Source: Mauremys mutica (lineage: Eukaryota; Chordata; Testudines; Geoemydidae). From it: a stretch of 64,000 nt of DNA. Below, piece after piece: positions 10,586 through 22,889 of this stretch. The stretch covers positions 33,696,203 through 33,760,202 of the forward strand of contig NC_059084.1 of assembly GCF_020497125.1 (NCBI RefSeq), given 5' to 3'. The translations under genes were made by a program, and so were the position numbers. The stretch's first letter is position 1. Each line of letters starts with the position of its first letter. A model generated the notes under the pieces. It did no database searches. It had not been told where the DNA came from and saw only the letters and a program-made list of their open reading frames with translations.

Positions 10586-10854
10586 ACAGAACAAGGAGGA
10601 GTGGTCTCAAGTTGCAGTGGGGGAGGTTTAAGTCAGATATTAGGAAAAACTTTTTCACTAGGAGGGTGGTGAAGCACTGGAATGGGTCACCTAGGAAGGT
10701 GGTGGAATCTCCTTCCTTAGAGGTTTTTAAGGTCAGGCTTGACAAAGCCCTGGCTGGGATGATTTAGTTGGTGATTGGTCCTGCTTTGAGCAGGGGGTTG
10801 GACTAGATGACCACCTGAGGTCCCTTCCAATCTTGATATTCTATGATTCTATAA
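10586..10854 (+). mobile_element. CR1 LINE 3' end
   Basis: The plus strand encodes DRTRRSGLKLQWGRF, RKNFFTRRVVKHWNGSP and VFKVRLDKALAGMI followed by a stop. It then reads through the CR1 3' UTR to the terminal ATTCTATGATTCTATAAT. The copy is truncated at its 5' side. The paralogue at 61770-61790 lacks it (CTCCATAACATAAGGAAT), which confirms insertion. Confidence 0.92.
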
Positions 10855-12826
10855 TAATTTAAGGAATATTTTTAAACTAAAATCAGGGGCTTAATAATTA
10901 TTACTGGCTATTTACCATTCACTGTGATCAGCTGACATGTAGAGATCAATAGGAAGGATACAGAAAGCATTGTCCATATTACCCTTGGCTTCCTCTTAAT
11001 GCCCATTGTACACCCTGGCCTCGCCTTTACCAAACTTCACCTTCTACTCTTCCTAGTCTCCATGATACAGTACGACTGCCCTTTTCTCATCTCTGCAGCC
11101 CCCAATGCCCCTTGGCCCTGGGTACATTCTTGCTTGTGCAGCCGGTGCTGAAGCTGGTACCGTGGTTTCTATTTTTAGTGAGCTAGCTAGAGTACAGCTA
11201 GAGCGGCTACAGGAGATTCCATTCACACCCCTGGCTGCAGTGTAGACGCACCCCACATATGTAAACTGAATTATTGAGTCAGGCCTCTTTCCATCAGTCG
11301 GCTGTTTTTGACTTGGCAAATTAGCGTAAATATCGAGGTCCCTTGGACTGGTATAGCTTATCCCCCTTTGGAATGAACTATCCTAATACAAGCAGCTTTA
11401 TATCAGTGTAGTTGCATCCAGTCACATTAGATGAGTGTCCCCCTCACGGCTCCCACTGGAGGCCTCAGGGCAGCCCAGAACGCAGCCCTTCACCTCAGTT
11501 TCCCTTGTTCGTTCCACAAATAAAATTCACATGCATTTTTTTCCAGTCCAATAGCAACAGATCCCCATTTAGGTTTCATTTATTAACTTAACATTCAAAA
11601 CTAAAGGACAGATGACACCTTCCCACCAGTTACCTACACCCCAAACTCCCCCTGTCCGGCCTGAGTTCTGCCCGCCTTAGCAGGCCACTCCCAGCTCTTC
11701 CTAGCTGGAGCAATTCCCCCAGTCTCAGGGTTTTCCCTCATTCACTCTCTGAACTTTCACTTCAGCCTCCTGAGTTTTCCTCTTCCCCCATCCCCGTTCT
11801 GCCCTTTATTGGAAATGACCTGAGTCCCCTCAGGTGTGGACCCTTCTCTAACTAGGCCCTGTCACAGGCAGAGATAGGCAAATATAGTTTAAATGGTGCC
11901 ATTTCTATGTGTAGACAAGTCTTGACACATTTATTCCTCACACTGGACACGAAGGGGAGAGATAAGGGGAGGTCTGACAAGAGAGACGACAGAAAGAGAA
12001 GACTCAGTTTAGTTCTTCTATTGCACGATGCTTTTTGTGACACAGACACAGTTATTAGGGTCACTAAGAAAATTGAGAAAAATGAGAAGGAACTGGTGGA
12101 AAACATCCTCTGGGAGTGAAAGTATTCTCAGGACAGAGATTTGGCTGTAAATGTACAGGCTGGGTTTTCCCATAAAAGGCCGATGTTAGGCAACCAAATC
12201 CTATGGGCAGTGAATGGGAGTTGGGCACCTCGCACCCTTTTGTCTCATTTGGAAATGGTGGAGCAGATAGGGCAGTGGACTGAGACTCTGGATAGTTGGT
12301 TTCCTGGTATGAGCACAGTGAATGATTCCGCCCCTCTGGGATTCACCAACCCAGCTTGGCTGATGGCAAACCCTGCAGGCACCCAAGTGTTTGCAGAAAA
12401 TAGGCTGCAGGTGCTACTGGCCATGCCCTGTGGAGCCTCACACCAGGCACCCGGATGCCAAGTCCCCAGAGTGACGCACAAACCTGGGGAAGTTGCACGT
12501 TCCCCTGCCTGAGTCTCTTCCAGGGCAGGTCAGGTGCCCAGGGGCTTTGAAAAATTCCACTCGGACTCCAACTACCTGGAAAAAACTGGCCCAAAATTGT
12601 TGTTGAAAATGGGCAAATAAGAGGCCTGTGCTGGTGTCCTGTGTTCTGGGGCACAGGTCAAAGGGTTTCCTTTGGCTTTTCTCTTCCTTTGAATGATGCC
12701 TGGGGATGAAATACACTCCATGAAAGGAAAGTTAATTATTCAATTTTCTAATGCTGGATTTTCATGCTGATATTGCAACACAGTAATTTTAGAATGCAGG
12801 TGTCTGATTTTTCAGGGGTTTGTGTG
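10855..12826. other. Right part of unit 1, intergenic
   Basis: About 2 kb without a supported gene. 10855-11400 aligns with 61785-62760, and 11460-12826 with 21500-22889 and 40040-41370. About 11510-11720 is extra sequence absent from those copies. Several 60-120 codon frames here are not conserved as frames among the paralogues. Confidence 0.55.
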
Positions 12827-13287
12827 TATATCTAGATGTCTCTCACCCTACCCGGAATAGATACCCAGTGTTCCAGCTGAGTTCATTTCGCCTGCAGCCT
12901 CTCACTGAGTACAATCTCCCCTCATTCTCTGAACTTTGAGGAGGCACAAGTTCACGTCTCCCACAAGCCCAGTGATACCCACCTGTGGCATCTTATATAG
13001 GTCCTATAAGTCTCTACCCAAGTCTCCTTCTCTTCCTGCTGTAGTAGTACCAGCCCAGTAGTACCCACCTGTGGCATCTTATATAGGTCCTAAAAAGGCT
13101 GGGTCACAGGTTTGAAGAGGTCTTTCCATCTCCACTTTCTCCTCTCTGTAACAGCCGTGACTTTGTAAGACCATGACTACAAGACCAGTGAAGTTCAGGG
13201 AAACACGACCTGGGACTACAGCAGACTTTGGTGCAGGCCCTACCCCAGCCCATGTTATAGCTATTTTAAACCAAAGAAATTGACCAA
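12827..13287. repeat. Left end of tandem OR unit 2
   Basis: Paralogous to 968-1191, 28946-29149 and 41376-41750. It has only a short GT run where units 1 and 3 have expanded TG tracts, and lacks their hAT insertion. It contains a partial local repeat of GTACCCACCTGTGGCATCTT. Non-coding. Confidence 0.75.
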
Positions 13288-14238
13288 TTAGCATGCTCCA
13301 AACTTGAATTTCCTGCAAGCTTTCCTCAAGGCCTCCTGGACCACTTTGTTTCTCAGGCTGTAGATGAGGGGATTGACCAGGGGAGTCAGGACTGTGTAGA
13401 CGACAGAGAGAACTTTCTTGAAGTCACTCAGGATGTCTGTCGTTGGGAACATATAAACAATCAGCAGGGTTGCATAATAAATGCTCACCACAATCAGGTG
13501 GGAGGAGCAGGTGGGAAAGGCCTTTTGCCTCCCAGTAGTGGACGGGATTCTCAGGATGGTGGTGATGATGCAGATGTAGGACATCAAGGTAAGCAGGAAT
13601 GGGACCAGTAAGAAAATCAAGCTGAGTGTGAAAGCCAATGTTTCCATCAGGTGAGGGTCATTGCAGGAGAGTTTTACAAGGGGGATAAAATCACAAAAAA
13701 AATGGTCAATACTATTGGGGCCACAGAACGTTAACTGTGATATCAACAATGTTGTTATGTTACTACCTAAGAAGCCACCTAGCCAAGAGCCACCCACGAG
13801 CTGCAGGTAAGACCTGTGACTCATACGGGCTGCATAGTGCATTGGATCGCATATGGCTAAATATCGATCATAAGACATCACTGACAGGAGAAGGCATTCT
13901 GTACCAACCAGAGAACCAAAGAAATAATATTGTGTGACACACCCATTAAATGAAATAGTCCTGTCCCCAGTCAGGAGACCAGCCAGCATCCTGGGCAGGA
14001 TGGTGGAGCTGTAGCAGGTCTCCAAGCAGGACAAGTTCCCCAGGAAGAAGTACATGGGGGTGTGAAGGTGCTGATCAGCCACAACTAGCACAATGATGAG
14101 AACGTTCCCAGCCACAGTCATGATGTAGATCACTAGGAACAGCAGGAAGAGAAGGATCTGCAGTTCTGGGAGGTCCCCGAATCCCAGGAGGATAAAATCT
14201 GTGACAGATGTTCCATTTCCCTGTTCTGGGTTCGCCAT
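13288..14238 (-). CDS. OR2: intact class II olfactory receptor
   Basis: Single-exon odorant GPCR of 316 residues, expected in the plasma membrane of olfactory neurons and coupled to G-olf by family knowledge. Start ATG at 14238, with a splice acceptor 12 bases upstream. N8-G-T is a glycosylation site. TM1 has AGNVLIIVLVV, then LHTPMYFFLGNLS (59-70). C100 and the loop-2 cysteines (172, 182, 192) are present. MSYDRYLAIC is at 121-130, KAFPTCSSHLIVV at 239-251 and PLVNPLIYSLRN at 286-297. FPTC replaces the usual FSTC. The length and all hallmark motifs are normal, so it is probably functional. The closest repertoire is OR11A1-like, inferred from motif resemblance only. Confidence 0.93.
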   Translation of the reverse strand: MANPEQGNGTSVTDFILLGFGDLPELQILLFLLFLVIYIMTVAGNVLIIVLVVADQHLHTPMYFFLGNLSCLETCYSSTILPRMLAGLLTGDRTISFNGCVTQYYFFGSLVGTECLLLSVMSYDRYLAICDPMHYAARMSHRSYLQLVGGSWLGGFLGSNITTLLISQLTFCGPNSIDHFFCDFIPLVKLSCNDPHLMETLAFTLSLIFLLVPFLLTLMSYICIITTILRIPSTTGRQKAFPTCSSHLIVVSIYYATLLIVYMFPTTDILSDFKKVLSVVYTVLTPLVNPLIYSLRNKVVQEALRKACRKFKFGAC

Positions 14239-14250
14239 GGGGTGTGTCTA

Positions 14251-14270
14251 CTGGAAAGAAATGAAATCTG
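14251..14270 (-). promoter_or_regulatory. Probable 3' splice site upstream of OR2 ATG
   Basis: The minus strand reads TTTCATTTCTTTCCAG, ending 12 bases before the ATG. It is a strong pyrimidine tract with AG, consistent with a non-coding 5' exon further upstream. Confidence 0.6.
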
Positions 14271-17200
14271 CCACATAAATGAAGAACATTCACTCAATAA
14301 AATGTCAGCACTATTTTCATTGTCCCCCTCTGCTGGCTACTGGAATGATGGGTTATTGGAGAATTGAGACCAGGGGAGGGGTAATGACATCTCATGATCC
14401 CTGGGGCAGATTTCGTATCTGAGGAGGCTGCAGCTTCAACAAAACATTAATCTCTCTGGAAACTCATGTAGTAACTTGACAGGTGGCACGAAGCACTCAA
14501 ATATTAAGGTGATGGGGCTTAGGTACCACAGTACAAAAACATGTTGGTTGAAATAGTCACGTGTTTCACTGCCTGTTGTATCAAAGCAGAACAGTGTCCT
14601 TTATAGATTGGAGATCCATGGGAGAAACGGGCCAGGATTTGATATTTGAAATGAAGCCGCAACAGATAAACAAACCAAACAATTAAGGCTGGGATTTGCA
14701 GTGTGTGGGCAGCCAACTCCAAGTGAATTGCAGTGGAAATATGGCGCCTAAGTCTATCAGAGCTATTTGAAATTTTTTCTTATCAGACCAATGCCTCTCC
14801 TTTAATTGTCCTGTGGTCAGACTCTCTACATATAGAAATCGGACCATCATTACAATACAAAACCAAAACAACTCTTGCAAGAAAGCACCACATTAGCTGG
14901 AAATTGATCCTCTCTTGTAAGATAAAATTCTGTATAAAATTTGAAATTTGTAAGAAATGTGCAATTTTCATATTATGAGAGTGGTGTAGAACCCAAATTT
15001 CCATTTCATCTGCAAATCCATGATTTCAAATGCTGGCTTTCATTCCAATTTTACTTTTTAAAAAATATTTACCTATTTTAAATTCATTTCTAGGATATTT
15101 TTATGTTATATTACATTGTGTTTCATAGTTATTTACATTTCTTTCTATATTATTTAATTTAATTTTATATTATATAATTAAGCTCTACAGTAATTATTTT
15201 CCTAAATAAAAGTATGTAGAAATTGATCTGTTCCCCTGGAACATTTTGATCTCTATCAAGAAAACATTTTTCCATCAAAAATGCCAATCAGAAATTATCA
15301 GCTCTACATTTTCTTCCTTATCTTTGGTTAAAAGTAACAGTAACCCTCTTTCTCTCACGCTCTCTCTCTCTCTAGTCTGCCACTACTGTCTTTCTCCCCA
15401 TTACTGACCCTTAAAGAAAGTGGGTGGGTGTGGTCATTTCTTTTCCTGGACTGACTTACTAATCTTTATTAACTGTTCAGTAAGGCCCTGATCATGCACA
15501 GAGTGATGCACAAGGTTAATTTTACACCCCGGGAATAATTCTGTTCCATCCAAGACTTCCATGCTGACATCTAAGATAAAATTTCCACTGACTTCAAGGA
15601 TGGAGCCCCTCTGATTTCAATGGGATTTGGACAGCGAACGCCTTGAGCTTTCATTAAACGTACAGCTCAGCTGGATTTGATTTCCATCGACAGACACTGG
15701 TAAAGGTCGATATCAGCTGATACAACCAAACCAACAACAGAAACTATCAGGAAGAGTGGGCCTCTCCCAGCACCTTGCACCTGCAGGGATGGTGTCACTG
15801 GCCCCATGACTGTGCAGGGAGCCCTCTGCACCCATCTGTCCTGGGAGTCAATGAGTGGGGCTGGGACAGCAGAGCTGCAGAGGGCTCTCGGCATGGCTGC
15901 ATGGCTGGCAACACCCATCCCTGCAGGCGCAAGGTGCGGGGAAGGCTGCGGCCATGGTGGGCCTGGGCTGTGAGGAGGAGGGTGAGTCTCTGGCGGTGGG
16001 GGAGGCCACCCCCCTGCCAAATGGTTTCTGCCCATCGATGGAGCAGTTCAACAATGAGGTGACCACTCTCGTGTCTGGGGGCTCCCCGCCATCCTCCTCC
16101 TGCTCCCAGCCCCGGCCATGGATCTCTGCTCCACTGGGCCAGAGCAGCCGCCTTCCTTGCCCCTTGTGCCCTGGTGTCTTGGATCCCTCGGCCGGTTGGG
16201 AGCCCCTCACATCCTGCTGGCAGCGCTGCCCTCGCCATGACCCACAACTTAACCCCCACTGAGCTTCCTGAGACTGTAAAAATTAATACTTAAAAGTTAG
16301 GAGAAAAATAATCCAATATTAACCCTCTAAGGGGAGAAACAAAACTGATTTGTGCCAAGTCTACATATAGCCAGTGCCTGCCCCCGGAGCACCGAGCGCA
16401 GCAGCCACAGCAGCTCTGCTTTCCCCCTGGCACTTTATTAAAGCTCTCAACACCCCATTAGGTAGGGGTCAGGAGGGGAGGGTAGAGAGGAAGGAAGGCT
16501 GCTCCGGTGTTTGAAGTGCTAGCCTTGGACTTCACAGAGGTTGGTTCATTTCCCTGCTTTTTCACCAGCTCCTTGTGTGACTTTCAGGCCAGATTTCCAA
16601 ATGCTGGAAGGTACCTAACAATGCACCCAGGTGCCTGAGTAGGGGCCATACTTAATGCCCATCAATTTCCCATCTCACTGGGGAGGCTGTGTGTTGAGGT
16701 TCCAAAATACCTTTATATATCTGCCCCTCTGTGCACCAGGTCCTGTCTGTAATGCAGGGGTAATAGCATGGCATAGGGCTGCTGGGAGGATAGATATATT
16801 CAAGGCAGCAGGATGCCCAGATACTAGGGTGATGGGGGCCAGGTAAGCACCTAAAATAGATGTGACTTGAGAGTCTTTTCTTTTTCCAAATTCTGTCATT
16901 TTCCTTTGGGTGAGGAGTTTAAGAGAGATCAGTGCCCAAATCCCCTTGGATTCTCATGGTGTTAATCACCAAACAAACCTACGTTGCTTCAAATTCCTCA
17001 AGATTCATGGAGCAGAGAGGGAGGAAAAGGATGATTTACCTCTAAGGCTGGTCTCTCAGCAGCTGGAGTCTCTGTTGTCTTCTCCTCACGCAGCATTTCT
17101 GGCACCGGGATCCAGGTTATTCAGTCCATTTTCTCCCCCAACTGTATTCACCTACTTCCACATACCCAGTAACTAGAATGACAACCTATAAAAGCTACTG

Positions 17201-18459
17201 AGTCTCCATTCCATGTCTCGTAATGTGACCTCATACCCTCTGTCAAATGGAGAACGTCTTTTCTGGTTCATTATATATCCTTCTGCAGGGAGAGGCAGTC
17301 TCCTGAGGCACGTCTGCTGTGAGGAACGCAACAGGCAAGGGCAACTTGGTATTTACTGATATTCTCTAAAACTAAACCAGAGTCAAGCTTCTAATCTCAG
17401 AGGGAGAGTTCTGGAGAGGGAAGAAATTTATAATCCTGAACAAATCTCTCTCTTTATTGCATGAACGCCATAGTGACTGTCAAGAAATAACGCACTAATT
17501 CTAGATTTTACTGCTGCCGCAGTGATTTAGGCACTGAGCTCCCATCCAATTCCTTTAGAAAGGTTGGAAAATGTCAGCAGTTAGCTGATCTTACATTTTC
17601 TCTAACCAGTCCTCCTGTTGCCCTCCATAGCAAGTGCCCATGTACCCAGTTCTAGTGCAATGAACTCACTCAATTAGTTCAGGTAACATTTTAAAAAAAG
17701 TCTAAGTGATTTAAAAGCCTAAATCCCATTTTCAAACGTTTCTCAATTACTCAGGCTTAGCAACCTAAATCTCACTGAAAGGCAATGGGATTTAGCCTCC
17801 TATGTTACTTTTGAAGTTTGCTTAAGTGTTTTTGAAAATGTTACCCTTAGCTCAATGCCTGCTGGTCTTTTCTGAAATGAAAAAGTGCAGCCTGCTGCTC
17901 AGATAAAATGCAGTTGTAACAGGGTGCTTTATACATTTAGGTTGGGAATTTCAAAGGGGGTTAATGTACGGAATAAGGACCCAATAAGGACCCAACTTCC
18001 AACTTGCTATGAGAATTTGGCACCTAACTCCCACAGGGTTCTTGGGAAGGCCCATACCATGGCAGCATGGAAGTCAGAGACTTGCGATTATAAAGTACAA
18101 ATAATTTCTTCCCATTCCCAGAAAAGTTTCAGGGTCACACGCTAATAATACAAATTATGTATCTTGTTCCAGAACTGGTGTGTTAGAGTTTGAGAACCAA
18201 AGAATAGCACTGAGTCCATCCTGTAACGGACTGTGTTCTACATTCACACTAGCCAGTTTGTGGGCCAGTTCGGGTACAGTCAATATAATCTTTTCAGATG
18301 TGTGTATTGCAGTATATTCTACAACTTGACTCCAACACTGTCCTTTTTCAGTGTGAAGTTTTTGACCTACTGTCGCTTTTTGCCCTAAAGGGAAGGTTTC
18401 TTCCAGTATTTGCAGAAGGATACAAATATCCACTTATATCTGAATGAAAAACCAACTAT
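14271..18459. other. Intergenic block of unit 2, no gene
   Basis: About 4.2 kb aligning almost continuously with 30870-37465 of unit 3 (minus its hAT insertion). It includes an OR 5' flank, an AT-rich stretch (15050-15200), a short CT tract (about 15350-15375) and a GC-rich stretch (15770-16260; also at 32340-32880 and, shortened, at 45410-45590). The GC-rich part has open frames on both strands. None is conserved as a frame across copies, so I do not call a gene. Confidence 0.55.
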
Positions 18460-18484
18460 GGGCTTGTCTACACTACAAAATTAT

Positions 18485-18697
18485 CAGAGGGGTAGCCGTG
18501 TTAGTCTGGTTTTGTAGAAGCAGCAAAGAATCCTGTGGCACCTTATAGACTAACAGACGTTTTGCAGGAGCTTTTGTGGGTGAATACCCACTTCTTCGGA
18601 TGCAAGCTTGCATCCGAAGAAGTGGGTATTCACCCACGAAAGCTCCTGCAAAACGTCTGTTAGTCTATAAGGTGCCACAGGATTCTCTGCTGCTTCT
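18485..18697. mobile_element. Palindromic Penelope-like insertion inside the Harbinger element
   Basis: Two arms of about 88 bp meet at TGCAAGCTTGCA (18601-18612) and are nearly perfect reverse complements (CCTTATAGACTAACAGACGT against ACGTCTGTTAGTCTATAAGG). A one-sided 31-bp tail (18485-18515, GGGTAGCCGTGTTAGTCTG) has no partner. Flanking 10-bp duplications ACAAAATTAT lie at 18475-18484 and 18698-18707. The architecture matches 7529-7645 and 43012-44210. Confidence 0.85.
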
Positions 18698-19335
18698 ACA
18701 AAATTATGTGATTTTTATCTTATTTGACCTTGAGCCCCTGTATTAATGAAGTCGATTGTGTGTGGCCACACCATGCTTGCTGTCTCGATGGATTGCATCC
18801 TCACTAGCAGCCCCTGCATCAATGCACAAAGCAGTGCATTGTTGGTAGCTATCCCAAAGTGCAACTTGGCACATTGTGCTTTGGGAAGTTTGTGCAGTGC
18901 CTCATGGGACCAAAACATTCTTGCAGGGGAGAATGAGAACATTGTGTTGACATCCCATGATGCACTGTGCTCCCTCCCTGACATAAATGGCAAACAGTGC
19001 AGTGGTTTTTGCACCTTTAAACCTCCACATGTACGCCACAACCCCAGAAGCATGGAGCCTGCTCAGCTGTGCTCTCTTGCTGTGAGCATCTCAAACACCT
19101 CGCACTTTCTCCTGCAGTATTTCCAGAGCTGAAGTAGGGTCCTTTGCATGGAACATAGCGATGTCCTGCCAGCAGCCCTGCTGCAAACCATTGAAAAAAA
19201 CACTTCAGTTACTAAGGGCAGTCACAGACCAGCTGCACATTGCTTGTGAGGGTGCTGGTAGGGTCACTCTCAAGAATCGCATGCAGCTCATTGTAGAACC
19301 GGCATGTGTGGGGTTCAGCCCCAGAACGCCTGTTC

Positions 19336-20294
19336 GCCTCCCTCGAGCGCCATTTCTGGTCCTGTGAAACAAGCGTTGACTGGTGGAAATGCATCTTTTT
19401 GCAGGTATGGGATGATGATCAGTGGCTCCAGAACTTTTGAATGCAGAAAGCCAACTTCCGGGACCTTTGTGCAGAGGTTTCCCCTGCCCTGCAGTTCAGC
19501 AACACAAAAATGAGAGCTGCTCTGACAGTGGAGAAGCAAGTGGTGATTGATATTTGGAAGCTTGCAACACCAGACAGTTACCGGTCAGTGGGGAATCAAT
19601 TCGGAGTAGGTAAACCAACCGTGGGAGCTGCTGTGCTCCAAGTGTGCAGGGCCATTAATCGACTTCTGCTACGAAGGGTAGCGAGTCTGGGAAATGTGCA
19701 GGACATAGTGGATGGTTTTGCCACGATGGGATTCCCTAACTGCGGTGGGGTGACAGATGGCTTACATATCTCTATCGTGGCACCAGATCACCTTGCCAAA
19801 GAGTACATAAACCGAAAGGGATACTTTTCAATGGTGTTGCAAGCGCTGGTGGATCATAAGGGGGCATTTCACCGACATCAACGTAGGATGGTCGGGAAAG
19901 TTTTATGATGCGCATCTTTAGGAACTTGGGTCTATTAAAAAAGCTGCAGTCCAGGAGTTTCTTTCCAGACCACAAAATTAACATTGATAACATTGAGATG
20001 CCTACAGTTATCCTGGGGGACCCAGCCTACCCCTGGCTCCCAGGGCTCATGAAGCCATACATGGGCTGTCTGGAAAACCGTAAGGAACGGTTCGACTATA
20101 GGCTCAGCAAGTACAGAATGGTGGTTGGATGTGCCTTTGGTCTCTTGAAAGGGCACTGGAGAAGTTTCCTAACAAGATTGGACCTTAGTGAGGAGAACAT
20201 CACTATGGTTATAGCTGTCTGCTCTGTGTTCCATAATATCTGTGGAAAAAAGGGGGGAAATTTTCCTCCAGGGTGGGCAGTTGAGACTGATTGA
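19336..20294 (+). pseudogene. PIF/Harbinger (HARBI1-like) transposase pseudogene
   Basis: DDE transposase that would cut and rejoin Harbinger ends. The readable order is DWWKCIFLQVWDDDQWL, then MQKANFRDLCAEVSPALQF, a helix-turn-helix-like stretch (YRSVGNQFGVGKPTVG), the first catalytic segment GVTDGLHISI, ALVDHKGAF, the second catalytic segment GDPAYPWLPGLMKPY, and the third segment YRMVVGCAFGLLKGHWRSF. A stop separates the first pieces. One or two frameshifts at about 19870-19920 split the catalytic domain. The third catalytic position, normally glutamate before the CAFG-LKG box, reads glycine. The gene is therefore broken in frame and in its active site. Confidence 0.88.
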
Positions 20295-20753
20295 ATGGTA
20301 GCCATTGAGACTGATTGCATGGTAGCCATTTTTGAGCAGCCAGATACCGGAGCAAGAAGACGAGCACAGCAAGGGGCGCGGCATATCTCCAAGGCTTTGA
20401 AAACCCATTTCAGTATTGAGTCACAGTAATGTGAGTTGCTTGTCTGCATTGTGCTTTCCCAAACCTTCCCCTGGCTTGTATCACTGTCCCTGTAAAGCCA
20501 ACCCTCCACCTAAGCCCACTGCGTCTACTCAATAAAGAACATTTATTTCTTGAATCCATTTACTTTATTTAACAAACATAAGTAAAGAGGGAAAACAGAA
20601 AGAAAAGGTGACCTTGTGGATAAGGGGTTGTAAAGTTGGAACAGGTGAATCATTTTCAGCTGTGTAACATAACAGCGCATTCCAGACCTTCAAAGGTCTG
20701 TGGATGGGCACCTTCTGTTCCTTGTATCCTCCCGCCCTGAGTTAAGTGAAAGG

Positions 20754-20980
20754 TGTCAAGGTTCCTTCCCCACTCTGAACTCTAGGGTACAGATGTGGGG
20801 ACCTGCATGAGAACCTCTAAGCTTAACTACCAGCTTAGATCTGGTTTTGCTGCCACCACCCAAATTATTTATGTCATTTGGGAAACTCTGTCTACCTCCC
20901 GCCCAGAATATCTCCCTCTCAAGTACTATAATCCTTCCCTGGGTAGCCTTGAGAGACTTCTCCACCAAGTTCCTGGTCTA
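20754..20980 (+). mobile_element. LTR fragment of another Gypsy-type family
   Basis: Starts TGTCAAGGTTCCTTCCCCAC and runs about 220 bp to near 20975, where CR1 sequence begins. The TG start and style match a common sauropsid LTR. No partner LTR is seen. The family name is inferred. Confidence 0.45.
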
Positions 20981-21240
20981 GAAAACATGACCTATGAGGA
21001 AAGATTGAAAAAAACGATTTTGTTTAGTCTGGAGAAGAGAAGACTGGGAGGGGACATGATAAGAGTTTTCAGGTACATAATAGACTGTTATAAGAAGGAG
21101 AGTGAAAAGTTGTTCTCCTTAACCTCTTAGGATAGGACAAGAAGCAATAGTCTTAAATTACGGCAAGGGCACTACAGCTTGGACATTAGGAAAAACTTCC
21201 TAAATGCCAATGTGGTTAAGCACTGCAAGAAATGGCTTTT
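20981..21240 (+). mobile_element. CR1 LINE internal fragment near the ORF2 C-terminus
   Basis: The plus strand encodes LENMTYEERLKKTILFSLEK, RRLGGDMIRVFRYI and, in another frame, RNSLDIRKNFL-like residues. It is truncated on both sides and broken by a stop. A closely related copy is at 38730-39156 in unit 3. Confidence 0.88.
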
Positions 21241-22889
21241 GCATTTTCCTTGGATTGTCGGAGTTTATTTCAAAGCCAGGAACGTAGGCAGGTATTTTCA
21301 CTGGGAGTCACACGAGGTCTCCACCCAGATTTTGCACCAGGATAACTATTTTGGTTAGTGGTACGAATGTGTTATGGAACTAGCTGCAGTGCTACACCGT
21401 CTCATGTGGACATGGTTTACCAATAGATCACTTATTCCCCTTCCCATGTGGGAATGAACTATCCCACCAGAAGCACTGTCACATCAGTATCATTGCATTT
21501 ACTTGGTGTACACAAGTGGACACCTCCTGGCGCCCCTTAGAGGACTCAGGGCAGCCCAGAATGCAGCCCCTCACCTCATAGCCCCTCGCCTCTTCATTCC
21601 CCATATAATGGAGAACTTTCCCCGGGCTCAGGGTTTTCCCTGCAGGAGCCTCTCTCACTCTCTGAAGTCTCACTCCAGCCTCCTGAGTTTGCGTCTTTCT
21701 CTGGCCTCCTTCTACCCTTTATTGGAAATGGCCTGATTCCCCTCAGGTGGGGGCCCTTCTCTAACCAGGGCTGGCTCGGCCTTGGCTCTCCAGCCCAAGG
21801 GCACACGGCCTGTCACAGGCAGGGTTAGGCAGATATAGGTAACATGATGCAACATTTATGTGTAGACAATCCTTGACGCATTTATTCCTCACACTGGAGA
21901 CGAAGGGGACAGATAATGGGAGGTCTGACAACAGAGACGACATAAAGAAAAGACTTAGTTTAGTTCTTTTTTTACACGATGCTTTTGGTGCAACACACAC
22001 AGTTATTAAGGTCGCCTAGAAAAAGGTAAAACAGGAGAAGTAACTGGTGGAAAACATCCCCTGGGAGTCGAAGTAATTCTCACGCTAGTGGTTTGACTCT
22101 AAATGTACAGGCTGGGCTTTCCCATAAGGGGCGATGTTAGGCTCCCAAATCCTATGGGCCGTGAAAGGGAGATGGGCATCTAATACCCTTCGGTCCCATT
22201 ATTAATTACAACTGGATGTGGTGGAGCAGACAGGGCACTGGACTGGGACTCTGGAGAGTTGGTTTTCTGCCACGAGCCTGCTGAGTAACTCTGGGCAGGT
22301 AATGTCACCTCGTTCTGCCTGACTTTCCCCAGCTATAACATGAGGACAAGGGTGTGGAGCTAGGGCTAGAATCACAAAACTCCCACTTTAGGCACCCGAA
22401 TCCCAGAATCAGAATCCCCCCGGGATTCACAAAGCCAGCTCGGCTGCTGGCAAAACCTGCAGGCACCCAAGTGTTTGCAGTAAATAGGCTGTAGGTGCCC
22501 CTGGACATATCCTCTGCAGCCCCACACCAGGCATCCAGATGCTGAGGCTCTGGAGTGATGCACAAACCTGGGGAAAGTGCACGTTCCTCTGCCTGACTCT
22601 CCTCCAGGGCCGCATCCCACAGGGCAGGTGCCCAGAGGCTTTGGAAAATCCCACTAGGCCCCCAAGTATCTAGAAACAACTGGCCCTAAATCATTGCTGA
22701 AAAGTGGGGAAATACAAATTCTGTGCTGGTGTCCTGTGGCCAAGGCCAGAGGGTTTCCTTTGGCTTTTCTCTTCCTTTCGAAAACAGCCTGGGGATGAAA
22801 TAGATACTAGGAAACAAAGGTTAACTGTATAATCGCCTAACACTGGAGTTCCAGGCGGACGTTGCAAGCCTATGTTTTTATAATGCAGG
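21241..22889. other. Right end of unit 2, intergenic
   Basis: Aligns with 39782-41345 and 11460-12826. Non-coding. Its last bases, TAATGCAGG, are the Gypsy insertion site. The paralogous empty sites read AGAATGCAGGTG (about 12797) and AGAATGCAGGCA (about 41345). Confidence 0.6.

Larger units (their letters stand above)
18460..20753 (+). mobile_element. PIF/Harbinger DNA transposon remnant
   Basis: Begins GGGCTTGTCTACACTAC, a Harbinger-type terminus, and contains a decayed transposase gene at 19336-20294. A palindromic Penelope-like insertion lies inside at 18485-18697. The right inverted end is missing; another LTR fragment starts at 20754. The equivalent site in unit 3 (about 37465) is unoccupied on its left side. 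Confidence 0.7.

Noticed and set aside
15795..16262. Overlapping 120-155 codon frames in GC-rich DNA (also 32268-32893)
   Set aside because: Both strands open at once, frames differ between unit 2 and unit 3, and no splice or start context supports them.
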